Of a DNA stretch of 64,000 bases, positions 51,934 to 59,812 are shown in pieces. The notes under the pieces were generated by a model that saw nothing but the letters and a program-made list of their open reading frames with translations, was not told the origin of the DNA and did no database searches. Within the stretch, counting starts at the first letter, position 1; each line of letters starts with the position of its first letter. Origin of the DNA: Deltaproteobacteria bacterium (GTDB lineage: Bacteria > Bdellovibrionota > UBA2394); assembly GCA_017302715.1 (NCBI GenBank), contig JAFLCD010000002.1, positions 193,882-257,881 on the forward strand. The letters run 5' to 3'. Both the position numbers and the translations under genes were made by a program.

Positions 51934-54050
51934 TTTAAGCTCAAGCTTCGGACGAGACGAACACATCGTCCGAGCGCTGAGCGACCCAGCCCATGACTTC
52001 CGGAAGAAAGCAAAGTGTGGGCTGATTTAATTTGCATCTGTGAGTTTCCTTCCATGGCGCGCTTCACAAGTTCAATGAGTTCTTCATCTGGATGTATTTC
52101 ACTCGAAGTTTTTGGATAGCGATTGGCTAAGATCGAAAGAATTCCCTGCCATCGTTGAAAGAGTGAAGTATTCATCGGCGCTTTCGCTGGATCAGTCAGT
52201 GAAGCCATCTGTTCTTCCTGAGTCATTGTGGGAAAGCGAACGATATTAACCTTGTCAATCGTATCTGCAACGGCCAAACCCACCGGAGTTACAATTCGCG
52301 GTTGATCGATATCCAAATTATGCAAAGCTTCGAGCGCTTTGATATTTTTAAAAATTTTCCATCTCGACACTTTAGCGAGCGTTAAAATCACAGGGTTGTA
52401 TTGATCCTTTTTAAGTTGTGGATCGACTCCTGAAGACTGCATCATTCCTACGCAATAAGTAGACGCGCAGTAGAGCTCTCCAGCTTTGTCTGAAAATCCA
52501 TAAGAAAATTCTGTTCCGTTTTGAGTCAAATAAAAATGACGAATATGATCGGTGAGTCTGGTCATGACTTGCGAATACCATTCTTTAGCTCGCTCGCGAG
52601 GAATCGAATGTAATTTTACAAATTCTTCTCGAGAAATCATCACGGGCCATTTGACTAAGAGAGAAGAGCCGCCATCTTGCAAAAGCTTAACATCGCTATT
52701 CCAAAGCACTTCCCAGTAGCCATCTTTTTCGTATGCAAATCTTCCAGAGAAATGATCTTTTCTCGCCTCGATTTGTGCATGAGCTAAATCCCAAAGCTTT
52801 TCGGGATTATCTCGTGCGAAAGCAATTTTCATAAAAATTCCAGGCAATGCAAAGGCGTCCATAATCCCGACTTGTCGAATACCGCCGGGATAGATATCGA
52901 GAGCCCAAGTAGTTTTGATTCCTGTTTCGGGATCTTCGGGAACCCAAGCGGTTCCGATATGAGAAACTCCGTAGCTGCCGTAGTGAGTGCTTGAAGCTTT
53001 GAGTCGCAACATTTGGCCCGGGGATAATTTAGCTGCTGCCATTTCGCCACTTGGCCAAAACATCGCGCTAAAAGTTCCGATTAATCCTCTCTGCGCGGCG
53101 AACCAAACTCGGCCCCAATGTGGAATAGCTCCATTGGTGATTTGCGCGGCTTCGAGTTCTCGAGTTCTTTCGAAAACTCGATCACCTGTTCGAACATTAA
53201 AAAGTTGTCGGCGACCAAATTCATCGGGGATCGAAAGTGTGGTTCCAACAAAATTTCCTAAATCCAGATCTCGAAGTTCAAGTTTCTTTTGAAGCGGCAG
53301 GGTGATTTTTGAATCTTTATGAAAAAATTCGTAACGTCTTAATGAGAGAGCAAGGGCTCTTCCCAAAAAGCTAGTTTGTCCCATCGTAGAATCGAGCCAC
53401 ATAAAACTGACGACTTCTTGAACAAGTTTATGAATTTCCCAAAACTCTTTCGCCGTTGTTTCGAGTTCCGGATTCCAGCTCTGATTTTTTGCCAAAGTCT
53501 CTGCGAGACTTTCAACAGAAGAAGCTCCATTTAAAGTTTCAATAAAATTAGAAGTAACTTCTGTCGTTTGCTGCAAAATTTTAGACGCAATGAAATGCGA
53601 GATATGTTCTTTAAGCGCAGCCTCTCTTTGCTTGGCGGGAAGATTTTTTATTTCTGTAGGAATTTCTTTCTCAGGATTTCCCGGCTGAAGATCAATGCAT
53701 CGAGCGGTAAGCTCTAAAGCTCGCCCAATAAATAAATCGCGCTTTTTTGGATCTTTGATTTTTTCTAAAGCAATCATCAGTCGCACCGCTAATTCGCGTG
53801 AGTGATTGATAATTTCATATCGCTTTTGATTATATTCCAAACTTTTGCGCTGTTTTTCAGATGTTACTTTTCCGGAATCGAGAAGGCCTCGAATTTGAGC
53901 GGAATAATCTTCGTAACCGAGACGTCTTAAAAATTGATCATATTCAGCGCGAACTTCTTCTGGATTTCTTGATTGAGCGAATCCAGCGAAAGAGGAGAGG
54001 GCGGTGGTTAATATAAAGACAAGGGGGATAAATCTCTGAAGCAATTTCAC
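51930..54050 (-). CDS. Large exported protein, possible permuted papain-fold (YiiX/NlpC-like) enzyme
   Basis: A 706-residue protein with a Sec signal (LLQRFIPLVFILTTALSSFAGFAQS). The N-terminal half is helical and charged. The central part has YGVSHIGTAWVPED, then TTWALDIYPGG, and further on GELYCASTYCVGMM. The order His, acidic residue, Cys resembles circularly permuted NlpC/P60-type enzymes such as YiiX, but the match is weak and spacing is long. If right, it would cut an amide or thioester in the envelope. Otherwise unknown. Its promoter region is the 156-bp gap that holds a 26-bp palindrome. Confidence 0.7.
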   Translation of the reverse strand: MKLLQRFIPLVFILTTALSSFAGFAQSRNPEEVRAEYDQFLRRLGYEDYSAQIRGLLDSGKVTSEKQRKSLEYNQKRYEIINHSRELAVRLMIALEKIKDPKKRDLFIGRALELTARCIDLQPGNPEKEIPTEIKNLPAKQREAALKEHISHFIASKILQQTTEVTSNFIETLNGASSVESLAETLAKNQSWNPELETTAKEFWEIHKLVQEVVSFMWLDSTMGQTSFLGRALALSLRRYEFFHKDSKITLPLQKKLELRDLDLGNFVGTTLSIPDEFGRRQLFNVRTGDRVFERTRELEAAQITNGAIPHWGRVWFAAQRGLIGTFSAMFWPSGEMAAAKLSPGQMLRLKASSTHYGSYGVSHIGTAWVPEDPETGIKTTWALDIYPGGIRQVGIMDAFALPGIFMKIAFARDNPEKLWDLAHAQIEARKDHFSGRFAYEKDGYWEVLWNSDVKLLQDGGSSLLVKWPVMISREEFVKLHSIPRERAKEWYSQVMTRLTDHIRHFYLTQNGTEFSYGFSDKAGELYCASTYCVGMMQSSGVDPQLKKDQYNPVILTLAKVSRWKIFKNIKALEALHNLDIDQPRIVTPVGLAVADTIDKVNIVRFPTMTQEEQMASLTDPAKAPMNTSLFQRWQGILSILANRYPKTSSEIHPDEELIELVKRAMEGNSQMQIKSAHTLLSSGSHGLGRSALGRCVRLVRSLSLN

Positions 54051-54170
54051 CGAGATGTCTTAGGCGAAGCACTTGTTTTTTTCAAGCCTGGTCCCAGAGC
54101 TTGGGATTCTCTTTTCGTATCGTGGATAAAACATGTTTATAGAGTTTCCTGGTCGATTTCGTGATTTAAA

Positions 54171-54196
54171 TCATTTTATGCCCGGGCATAAAATGA
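54171..54196. repeat. 26-bp perfect palindrome between two minus-strand genes
   Basis: Bases 54171-54183 (TCATTTTATGCCC) and 54184-54196 (GGGCATAAAATGA) form a perfect palindrome without a loop. It lies 10 bp downstream of the EAL gene stop and about 120 bp upstream of the next minus-strand gene. No T-run follows, so an operator is at least as likely as a terminator. Confidence 0.75.
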
Positions 54197-54206
54197 GGTG
54201 GAGATA

Positions 54207-55553
54207 TTATCCGATTAATTTGAATTTTGTTTCAGGATGAAGCAAAGCAGAACTTGGTCGAGCGAGGCGATAGCCTTGACCAAAGTCACAGCGGAAGGAG
54301 CGAACGATATCGAGCTCTTCTTGAGTTTCGATACCTTCAGCGATGATCTTGGCATTCACTTTGCGTCCGATATCACTGATGGCTTTGAGTAATTCTTGTT
54401 TGACCCGGCTTTGATCGATATTGCGGATGATCGAAATATCCACTTTTACGTATTCGGGTTTTAAATTGGCGATCGCTTCTAAACTTCCGTAACCGGTTCC
54501 GATATCGTCCACGGCCAAACCAAATCCTAAATTAGAATAATAGGCCTGCTCTTTTTGAAAGAGTCCGTAATTTTCGATCGCAAATCTTTCGGTAATTTCA
54601 AAAACGATATTGCTACCTTCGAGTTTGGCTGCCTTCAAAAGCTTTTGAAGAGCCTCACCTTTGAATTCTGGATCATGCATGGTGGTCGGAAATGTATTTA
54701 CGAAAAGTTTTTGATGGGGAGCTAAACCCGAAACATTTTGAATCGCTTTTCTTCTGCACAGTCGATCCACTTCAAACGAAAGATTTGCTTTATCAGCAAT
54801 TCCAAACAACATCAGCGGACTTTCCATCGGAGAACCTTTAGGTCCGCGAGAGAGAGCTTCGTAAGCAAAGATAGATCCATCTTCTAGGTCAACGATAGGT
54901 TGAAAATGCGTAACGATATTTTCATCCATAATGATCTCTTTAAGAGACTCATTTACTTGTTGTAAAAATCTATCGCCGTTGAATTTAGCGACTGACTTAG
55001 CCTGTTCGATTAAACGATAAATCGTTCTTTCAGAAGAGAGGAGTGGATTGTGAACGGCGTAGGCGTAACCAATATCGGCTTTTAAAATTCGCTTCGTATA
55101 AGGAAAAGTGATTTGAAAAATCTTGGCATTCAAAAGTTGAACAAACCTATCAATAATATTTTGAAGGTTTTCGATTTTTAAAAAGTTTGAATATTCAGGT
55201 CGATGGCTCGATAAAAACAAAAGAAAAACTTCATCCTGAGGATGACGAATTGAAAGTATATCTTCTTTGCGAATTAAATTTCCTTTGAGATCTTCAATGG
55301 CCGACACAACTTCGCACAAAATTTTTCCGTAAACTTCTTTTCCGTAGTCGTATTCGATTTTACCAAGTTCTGACGCGTCGACAAAAATCATTCCGAGTGC
55401 GCGCTGATCATTTAAAATTTTATTGAGATTGGGAAGGTAGTGTGGAAAAGCATGAAGACCCGTTACCGGATCAAGGTGCTGCGACGTTTCGTCTGCCTTA
55501 GAGACAATGTGAAGCCGCTTATCAGAATTTTTTTCAGAAATAGACATGGACAC
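54207..55553 (-). CDS. EAL-domain cyclic-di-GMP phosphodiesterase with degenerate GGDEF
   Basis: A 448-residue cytosolic protein. An N-terminal GGDEF-like domain (residues about 25-200) has lost its signature, reading RHPQDEVFLLF where RxGGDEF is expected. The EAL domain from about residue 210 keeps the catalytic set: YEALSRG, LFVNTFP, VFEITER, AVDDIGTGYGS, VKVDISII, AEGIET and GQGYRLARP. It probably hydrolyses c-di-GMP, with the degenerate domain as a sensor. The ATG at 55553 fits. It is divergent from the TolC-like gene. The PilZ protein at 36778 is another c-di-GMP element in the window. Confidence 0.92.
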   Translation of the reverse strand: MSMSISEKNSDKRLHIVSKADETSQHLDPVTGLHAFPHYLPNLNKILNDQRALGMIFVDASELGKIEYDYGKEVYGKILCEVVSAIEDLKGNLIRKEDILSIRHPQDEVFLLFLSSHRPEYSNFLKIENLQNIIDRFVQLLNAKIFQITFPYTKRILKADIGYAYAVHNPLLSSERTIYRLIEQAKSVAKFNGDRFLQQVNESLKEIIMDENIVTHFQPIVDLEDGSIFAYEALSRGPKGSPMESPLMLFGIADKANLSFEVDRLCRRKAIQNVSGLAPHQKLFVNTFPTTMHDPEFKGEALQKLLKAAKLEGSNIVFEITERFAIENYGLFQKEQAYYSNLGFGLAVDDIGTGYGSLEAIANLKPEYVKVDISIIRNIDQSRVKQELLKAISDIGRKVNAKIIAEGIETQEELDIVRSFRCDFGQGYRLARPSSALLHPETKFKLIG

Positions 55554-55656
55554 CCCAAGACCTTGATCTATTTTAGCTCACATTTTTCAAATCGTCTGCT
55601 TGCTTAAAGTTTAAAGAAGTTGATGAGTAAGGGTCAAACAAGATACGATTTAGAGA

Positions 55657-57072
55657 GTGAGCTCAGAGTCAAAACAGTGGCGCTCCTTTCGTGCTATAAG
55701 TTTAAAAATCTCCCAAATCTTCTCGTTATCGTTGGTGCTCAGCGTTAGTTTTTTGACAGCTGCCCCTGAAACACTGATGGTGAGCTTGCCAGAGCTGCTC
55801 GCGAGGGCTGAAAAAAATGCGGCCTTAGTAAAAGACTTCAACGCTTTGCGTAGGTCGGCGGAATTAAAAATTACTCAAGTCGAAACCAATCGATGGTTAA
55901 GTTCTCTCGAGCTCAAAGTGATTGGTGGAGTAGTTCCGGATGCAAAAATAGATACGTCTGTTCCTGTTCCTTACAATGTCAGCGGTGCGAGCGACGGAAA
56001 ATCATTTTCGAATCTTGGCCCCTTCACTCGAGTGGAGATAGAAGCCGTTCAACCTATTTTTACGTTTGGTAAAATTTCTGGATACGCAGAGATGGCAAGC
56101 CACGCTCCTGAACTTGCTAGCCTCGAAAATAAAAAGAAACTTGGAGAGGTTCGTAGTCTTGTAAAACGAGCTTACTATACTTTGCTTCTAGCGACTGATT
56201 CGAGCGCGATTTTAAATGAAGTACAGTCGAAGTTGAATGATGCTTCTGAAAAAGTAGAAGAGCTTCTCATTAAAAACGCAGACAATGTTTCGGAAATTGA
56301 TCGATTAAAAATTCGCGTGTTTTTAGCGGACGTAAAAAATCGCGCACTCGATGCAGATCGAGGAATAAAATTATCTCGCTCGGCTTTGAGTGAACTTTCA
56401 AGTTTGGCTGGAGATTGGGAGCTCGATCAAAAAACTTTGCAGGCCGAAAAATTAGCCGATCCAAATAAAGCCGACATTATCAGTATCGCTCTTCGCGCGA
56501 AACCTGAGCTCAATCAATTGCAGCAAGTTATTCAGGTAAAGAAGGCCGAAAAGAAAGTGGTGATGTCGGATTATTTTCCTACGATTTTTGCAGGCGGAAA
56601 GATTGAATATGCGTCGGCACCGGGACGAACTGATGTCTCTAATCCGTTTTTAAAAAATGATTTTAATTATTTTAATATGGGCGTGATCTTGGGTCTTAAG
56701 CAGGACCTAGGATTTCATCGCACCTATAATAAGGTGGATGCTGTTTCGGCTGAAATCGAAAGGATGTCGGCCTTATTCATTCAATTAGAGGTTAAAACTC
56801 GATTAGACGCTGAAAGGTCCTTTGAAGAGGCAGTTTCGGCTCAGGAAGGAATCAAGATCAACGAAGATGGCTTTAGAGCAGCTCGGTCTTGGTTAACGTC
56901 AGCGGGTTTGTCTTTTAATTTAGGCACTTCAGAGACTAAGGATGTTTTGGAGTCTTTTGCAGCGTATTTCAAGGCTCGTGCTGACCTGATAAAGAGCGTT
57001 TATACGCTTAATCTGGCTTTGACAGACCTTTCCCAGACGATTGGGGTAGAGGTCGTAGACCGCCTTAAATAA
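55657..57072 (+). CDS. TolC-family outer-membrane efflux/secretion protein
   Basis: A 471-residue protein with a signal segment (SLKISQIFSLSLVLSVSFLTAAPETL) and two long TolC repeats of heptad helices (ELLARAEKNAALVKDFNALRRSAELKI; LVKRAYYTLLLATDSSAIL; FNLGTSETKDVLESFAAYFKAR). The GTG start is used. TolC proteins form the outer channel of efflux or type I secretion. No inner-membrane pump or membrane-fusion gene is adjacent, so the partner is elsewhere. A short terminator follows. Confidence 0.85.
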   Translation: MSSESKQWRSFRAISLKISQIFSLSLVLSVSFLTAAPETLMVSLPELLARAEKNAALVKDFNALRRSAELKITQVETNRWLSSLELKVIGGVVPDAKIDTSVPVPYNVSGASDGKSFSNLGPFTRVEIEAVQPIFTFGKISGYAEMASHAPELASLENKKKLGEVRSLVKRAYYTLLLATDSSAILNEVQSKLNDASEKVEELLIKNADNVSEIDRLKIRVFLADVKNRALDADRGIKLSRSALSELSSLAGDWELDQKTLQAEKLADPNKADIISIALRAKPELNQLQQVIQVKKAEKKVVMSDYFPTIFAGGKIEYASAPGRTDVSNPFLKNDFNYFNMGVILGLKQDLGFHRTYNKVDAVSAEIERMSALFIQLEVKTRLDAERSFEEAVSAQEGIKINEDGFRAARSWLTSAGLSFNLGTSETKDVLESFAAYFKARADLIKSVYTLNLALTDLSQTIGVEVVDRLK

Positions 57073-57104
57073 ACTTCGATTTTTCACCAAATGCACCATC
57101 ACGT

Positions 57105-57133
57105 AAAAGCAACCTTAGGGGTTGTTTTTTTTT
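57105..57133 (+). terminator. Intrinsic terminator after the TolC-like gene
   Basis: CAACC (57110-57114) pairs with GGTTG (57120-57124), extended by AAAA/TTTT, and is followed by a run of nine T. It lies between the TolC-like and inositol-phosphate synthase genes and rules out the longer N-terminal extension of the latter. Confidence 0.75.
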
Positions 57134-57159
57134 GCATGGCATCTTACAAAGACACGGTT

Positions 57160-58284
57160 ATGCAAAAAGACTTAAGCCCATCAAAAAAGATCAGACTCGC
57201 TGTTGTAGGCGTTGGAAATTGTGCCAGTTCGTTAATCCAAGGCCTCGAATATTATCGTCAAGCTTCGTCCGATGTGAAGAAAAGCCATATTGGTCTTATG
57301 CACTATGATTTAGGTGGATATACACCCGAGTCCATCGAGATCGTTGCCGCTATCGATATCGATAAGCGCAAAGTCGGTCAGCCTTTAGAGAAAGCGATTT
57401 ATGCACAACCAAACTGTACGAAACAAATTGTTTCTGAGGTTCCGGCGACCGGTGTCACCGTTCAAATGGGTACAGCTTTAGATGGGATTTCTCCACATAT
57501 GGCAGAATATCCTGAGCATCAAAGCTTTCGTATCTCCGATGCGAAGCCTGTCGATGTCGTTCAAGTTTTAAAAGATACAAAAGCGGAAGTGATGGTTTGT
57601 TATTTACCTGTGGGTAGCGAGCAAGCTGTTCGTTTTTATGCTCAAGCATGTTTGGATGCGAAAGTAGGAATGGTTAATTGCATGCCTGTTTTCATCGCTT
57701 CAAATCCTGAGTGGGCTGCAAAATTTAAAGCAGCAGGCGTTCCAATTGTTGGCGATGATATCAAGAGCCAAGTGGGCGCGACCATTGTGCACCGAGTTCT
57801 CGCGAAACTTTTCAATGATCGTGGCGTAAAATTAGAGCGCACTTATCAATTGAATACCGGTGGAAACACTGACTTCTTAAATATGCTCAATCAACATCGA
57901 TTGAAGTCGAAGAAAATTTCTAAAACCGAAGCTGTCCAATCTCAACTTTCTGAGCCACTTGAGGCAGATAATATTCATATCGGCCCTTCGGATTATGTTC
58001 CTTTTCAAAAAGACAACAAACTTTGTTTCTTGAGAATGGAAGGCACAGGCTTTGCAGGAATTCCACTTCATTTAGAAATGAGACTTTCGGTGGAAGATTC
58101 TCCTAACTCCGCTGGAGTCGCGATCGATGCCGTTCGTTGCATTAAACTTGCGCTCGATAGAAAAGTTTCTGGTCCGCTAACCTCCATTTCTTCGTACACG
58201 ATGAAGCATCCTCCTGTTCAATTTTCGGATGCAATCGCTCACGATAATGTAGAGTCCTATATTGCCGGCCGAATCGAAGCTTAA
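57160..58284 (+). CDS. ino1: Myo-inositol-1-phosphate synthase
   Basis: A 374-residue NAD-dependent enzyme that turns glucose 6-phosphate into inositol 1-phosphate. Rossmann motif LAVVGVGNCASSLIQGLEYY; GDDIKSQVGATIVHRVLA; YQLNTGGNTDFLNM; and the NSAGVAIDAVRCIKLALDR end region match the short actinobacterial/archaeal-type INO1. The ATG at 57160 is preferred. An extension to 57091 would run through the terminator; an ATG at 57136 is also possible. The downstream CDP-alcohol phosphatidyltransferase overlaps by 23 nt, pointing to inositol phospholipid synthesis. Confidence 0.93.
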   Translation: MQKDLSPSKKIRLAVVGVGNCASSLIQGLEYYRQASSDVKKSHIGLMHYDLGGYTPESIEIVAAIDIDKRKVGQPLEKAIYAQPNCTKQIVSEVPATGVTVQMGTALDGISPHMAEYPEHQSFRISDAKPVDVVQVLKDTKAEVMVCYLPVGSEQAVRFYAQACLDAKVGMVNCMPVFIASNPEWAAKFKAAGVPIVGDDIKSQVGATIVHRVLAKLFNDRGVKLERTYQLNTGGNTDFLNMLNQHRLKSKKISKTEAVQSQLSEPLEADNIHIGPSDYVPFQKDNKLCFLRMEGTGFAGIPLHLEMRLSVEDSPNSAGVAIDAVRCIKLALDRKVSGPLTSISSYTMKHPPVQFSDAIAHDNVESYIAGRIEA

Positions 58285-58996
58285 TATTTCTACGGAATCT
58301 TCGTCAGCTAACTCTGAGGTCGATGCGGGAAAACTCGCAGGCTCTCGTTTTATTTCTGCAGGCCTTAAAGAATTTTGGGTGCAGGATCTAATGAACCCCA
58401 TCGAAAATTTTTGCATTCGCGCGAAGTTCACTCCCAACCAAATCACGATCGCCGGTTTAATTTTGTCGTTTGTTGCTTCGTTTTTATTCGCTACTCATCA
58501 TCTTATTTTAGGTGGTTGGATGATCATCTTGAGTGGCTGCTGTGATTTTTTGGATGGTCGTATAGCAAGGCGACTTCAATTGAAAACTCAATCAGGAGCT
58601 TTTTTTGATTCGGTAATGGATCGTTATATGGATACGGCTGTTTTGTGTGGATTGGCTTATTTGTTTCGAGACTCGTGGGTACTTCTTTTAGTTTTTTTGG
58701 CGATTATTGGAACCGTAGCCACTCCTTATATTCGAGCGAAGTCTGAAAGTCTGGGGCTCGATGGGGCAGGCGGAGAGATGCAAAGACCTGAGCGTATCGT
58801 TTATATTGGCATTGGAGCGATGCTTTCGGGATATTTGGGATGTCTGATGTATCCGTTTTTAAGTCCTGGCGAAGAGATTCCCCCTTATTTTTTGATCATC
58901 GGTTTGAGTGTGGTGGCATTTATGTCGAACAAAGTTGCCCTAGATCGTTTTTTCAAAACTTTTAATGCACTTAAAGCAACAGACAATCGTAAGTGA
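58262..58996 (+). CDS. CDP-alcohol phosphatidyltransferase (phosphatidylinositol-phosphate synthase-like)
   Basis: A 244-residue membrane enzyme with about six helices. The full CDP-alcohol signature is present: CCDFLDGRIARRLQL then SGAFFDSVMDRYMD (D-x2-D-G-x2-A-R-x8-G-x3-D-x3-D). It starts at a TTG 23 nt inside the inositol-phosphate synthase gene. In such pairs the enzyme joins CDP-diacylglycerol with inositol 1-phosphate to make phosphatidylinositol phosphate. Use of that acceptor is inferred from gene order; glycerol 3-phosphate would be the alternative. Confidence 0.88.
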   Translation: MPAESKLNISTESSSANSEVDAGKLAGSRFISAGLKEFWVQDLMNPIENFCIRAKFTPNQITIAGLILSFVASFLFATHHLILGGWMIILSGCCDFLDGRIARRLQLKTQSGAFFDSVMDRYMDTAVLCGLAYLFRDSWVLLLVFLAIIGTVATPYIRAKSESLGLDGAGGEMQRPERIVYIGIGAMLSGYLGCLMYPFLSPGEEIPPYFLIIGLSVVAFMSNKVALDRFFKTFNALKATDNRK

Positions 58997-59041
58997 TCTT
59001 ACGTAATCACTTCTAAATACCCATAGAAAAATAAAATTCGA

Positions 59042-59773
59042 ATGTTTAAAATCCTTAGAGAAAGAGGATTTTTTATGACTTTATTTTCTATTTTAGGAGT
59101 TTTGATTGCCGTAGCTGGAGCAGATGTGAGCAAGCCCACTCCTATTGAAGGTTCACAAATTTTATCGACGACTTACAAAATTGAGCCGGGATCAGCTTCA
59201 GAATTTCTTATTCAAAATACAATAGCTTTAGAAAAATTGGTGGCGGGAATCGATAAGGCAAAAGGTGAAGACGCTAAGAAAAAGGAAGCTGCGATCAAGA
59301 GTTTAGTTTCGGGAATTTTAGATCTTGATGTGCTGGGTCGTCGCGCACTGATTACTTATTGGGATGAGGTAAATAAAACGGCAAATGGAAAAAAACTTCT
59401 TTCGCAATACATGGCGACATTTAAAAAATTGGTGGAAGAAAATTATTTAGAAAAAGCTCGTCAGTATGTGAATGGTAAATATCAAATTCCTTTAACGGGC
59501 GAAGAGAAAACCGCAAAAGGTTCTAAGATCACCGCGAAAATTAAAAAAACGGACGTCGATCTCTTGGTGGAGTTTTATGTCGTGAAGGGCGATAAGGGCT
59601 GGAGGGTGGTGGATATCAAATTGGACGACACCTCTTTAGAAGAAACTTATCGCGGAAGTTTTAATCGCATCATCAAGAAAAAAGGCGGCATTGAAGCGGG
59701 CTTACCTGAGTTGATTGCGGTGATGGATAAACGTCTGCAAGAACTAAAAAAAGGTAAGGCCACGAGTATTTGA
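59042..59773 (+). CDS. mlaC: MlaC-family phospholipid-binding periplasmic protein
   Basis: A 243-residue protein of the Ttg2D/MlaC family: IEGSQILSTTYKIEPG is unusual, but KSLVSGILDLDVLGRRALITYW, YMATFKKLVEENYLEKARQYVNG and DIKLDDTSLEETYRGSFNRII match well. The ATG at 59042 gives a signal peptide with a basic start (MFKILRERGFF); an ATG at 59075 has the better ribosome-binding site but no basic residues. MlaC carries phospholipid between membranes. No mlaA, mlaB, mlaD, mlaE or mlaF is here. It is just after the inositol lipid genes. Confidence 0.85.
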   Translation: MFKILRERGFFMTLFSILGVLIAVAGADVSKPTPIEGSQILSTTYKIEPGSASEFLIQNTIALEKLVAGIDKAKGEDAKKKEAAIKSLVSGILDLDVLGRRALITYWDEVNKTANGKKLLSQYMATFKKLVEENYLEKARQYVNGKYQIPLTGEEKTAKGSKITAKIKKTDVDLLVEFYVVKGDKGWRVVDIKLDDTSLEETYRGSFNRIIKKKGGIEAGLPELIAVMDKRLQELKKGKATSI

Positions 59774-59780
59774 TTTTTTT

Positions 59781-59797
59781 GGGTCGGGGCCCGACCC
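59781..59797. repeat. GC-rich hairpin between mlaC and the transglutaminase gene
   Basis: GGGTCGGG (59781-59788) and CCCGACCC (59790-59797) are inverted with a 1-nt gap, next to a run of seven T on the left. The bases resemble the GGGGTCGGG part of the 25067 repeat, so it may be a fragment of the same family. Confidence 0.55.
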
Positions 59798-59812
59798 CTT
59801 CTGGAGAAAATA

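Noticed and set aside
57091-57159. N-terminal extension of inositol-phosphate synthase
   Set aside because: The added codons run through a stem-loop with nine T residues, an intrinsic terminator of the upstream gene, and the Rossmann motif is at the normal distance from the ATG at 57160.
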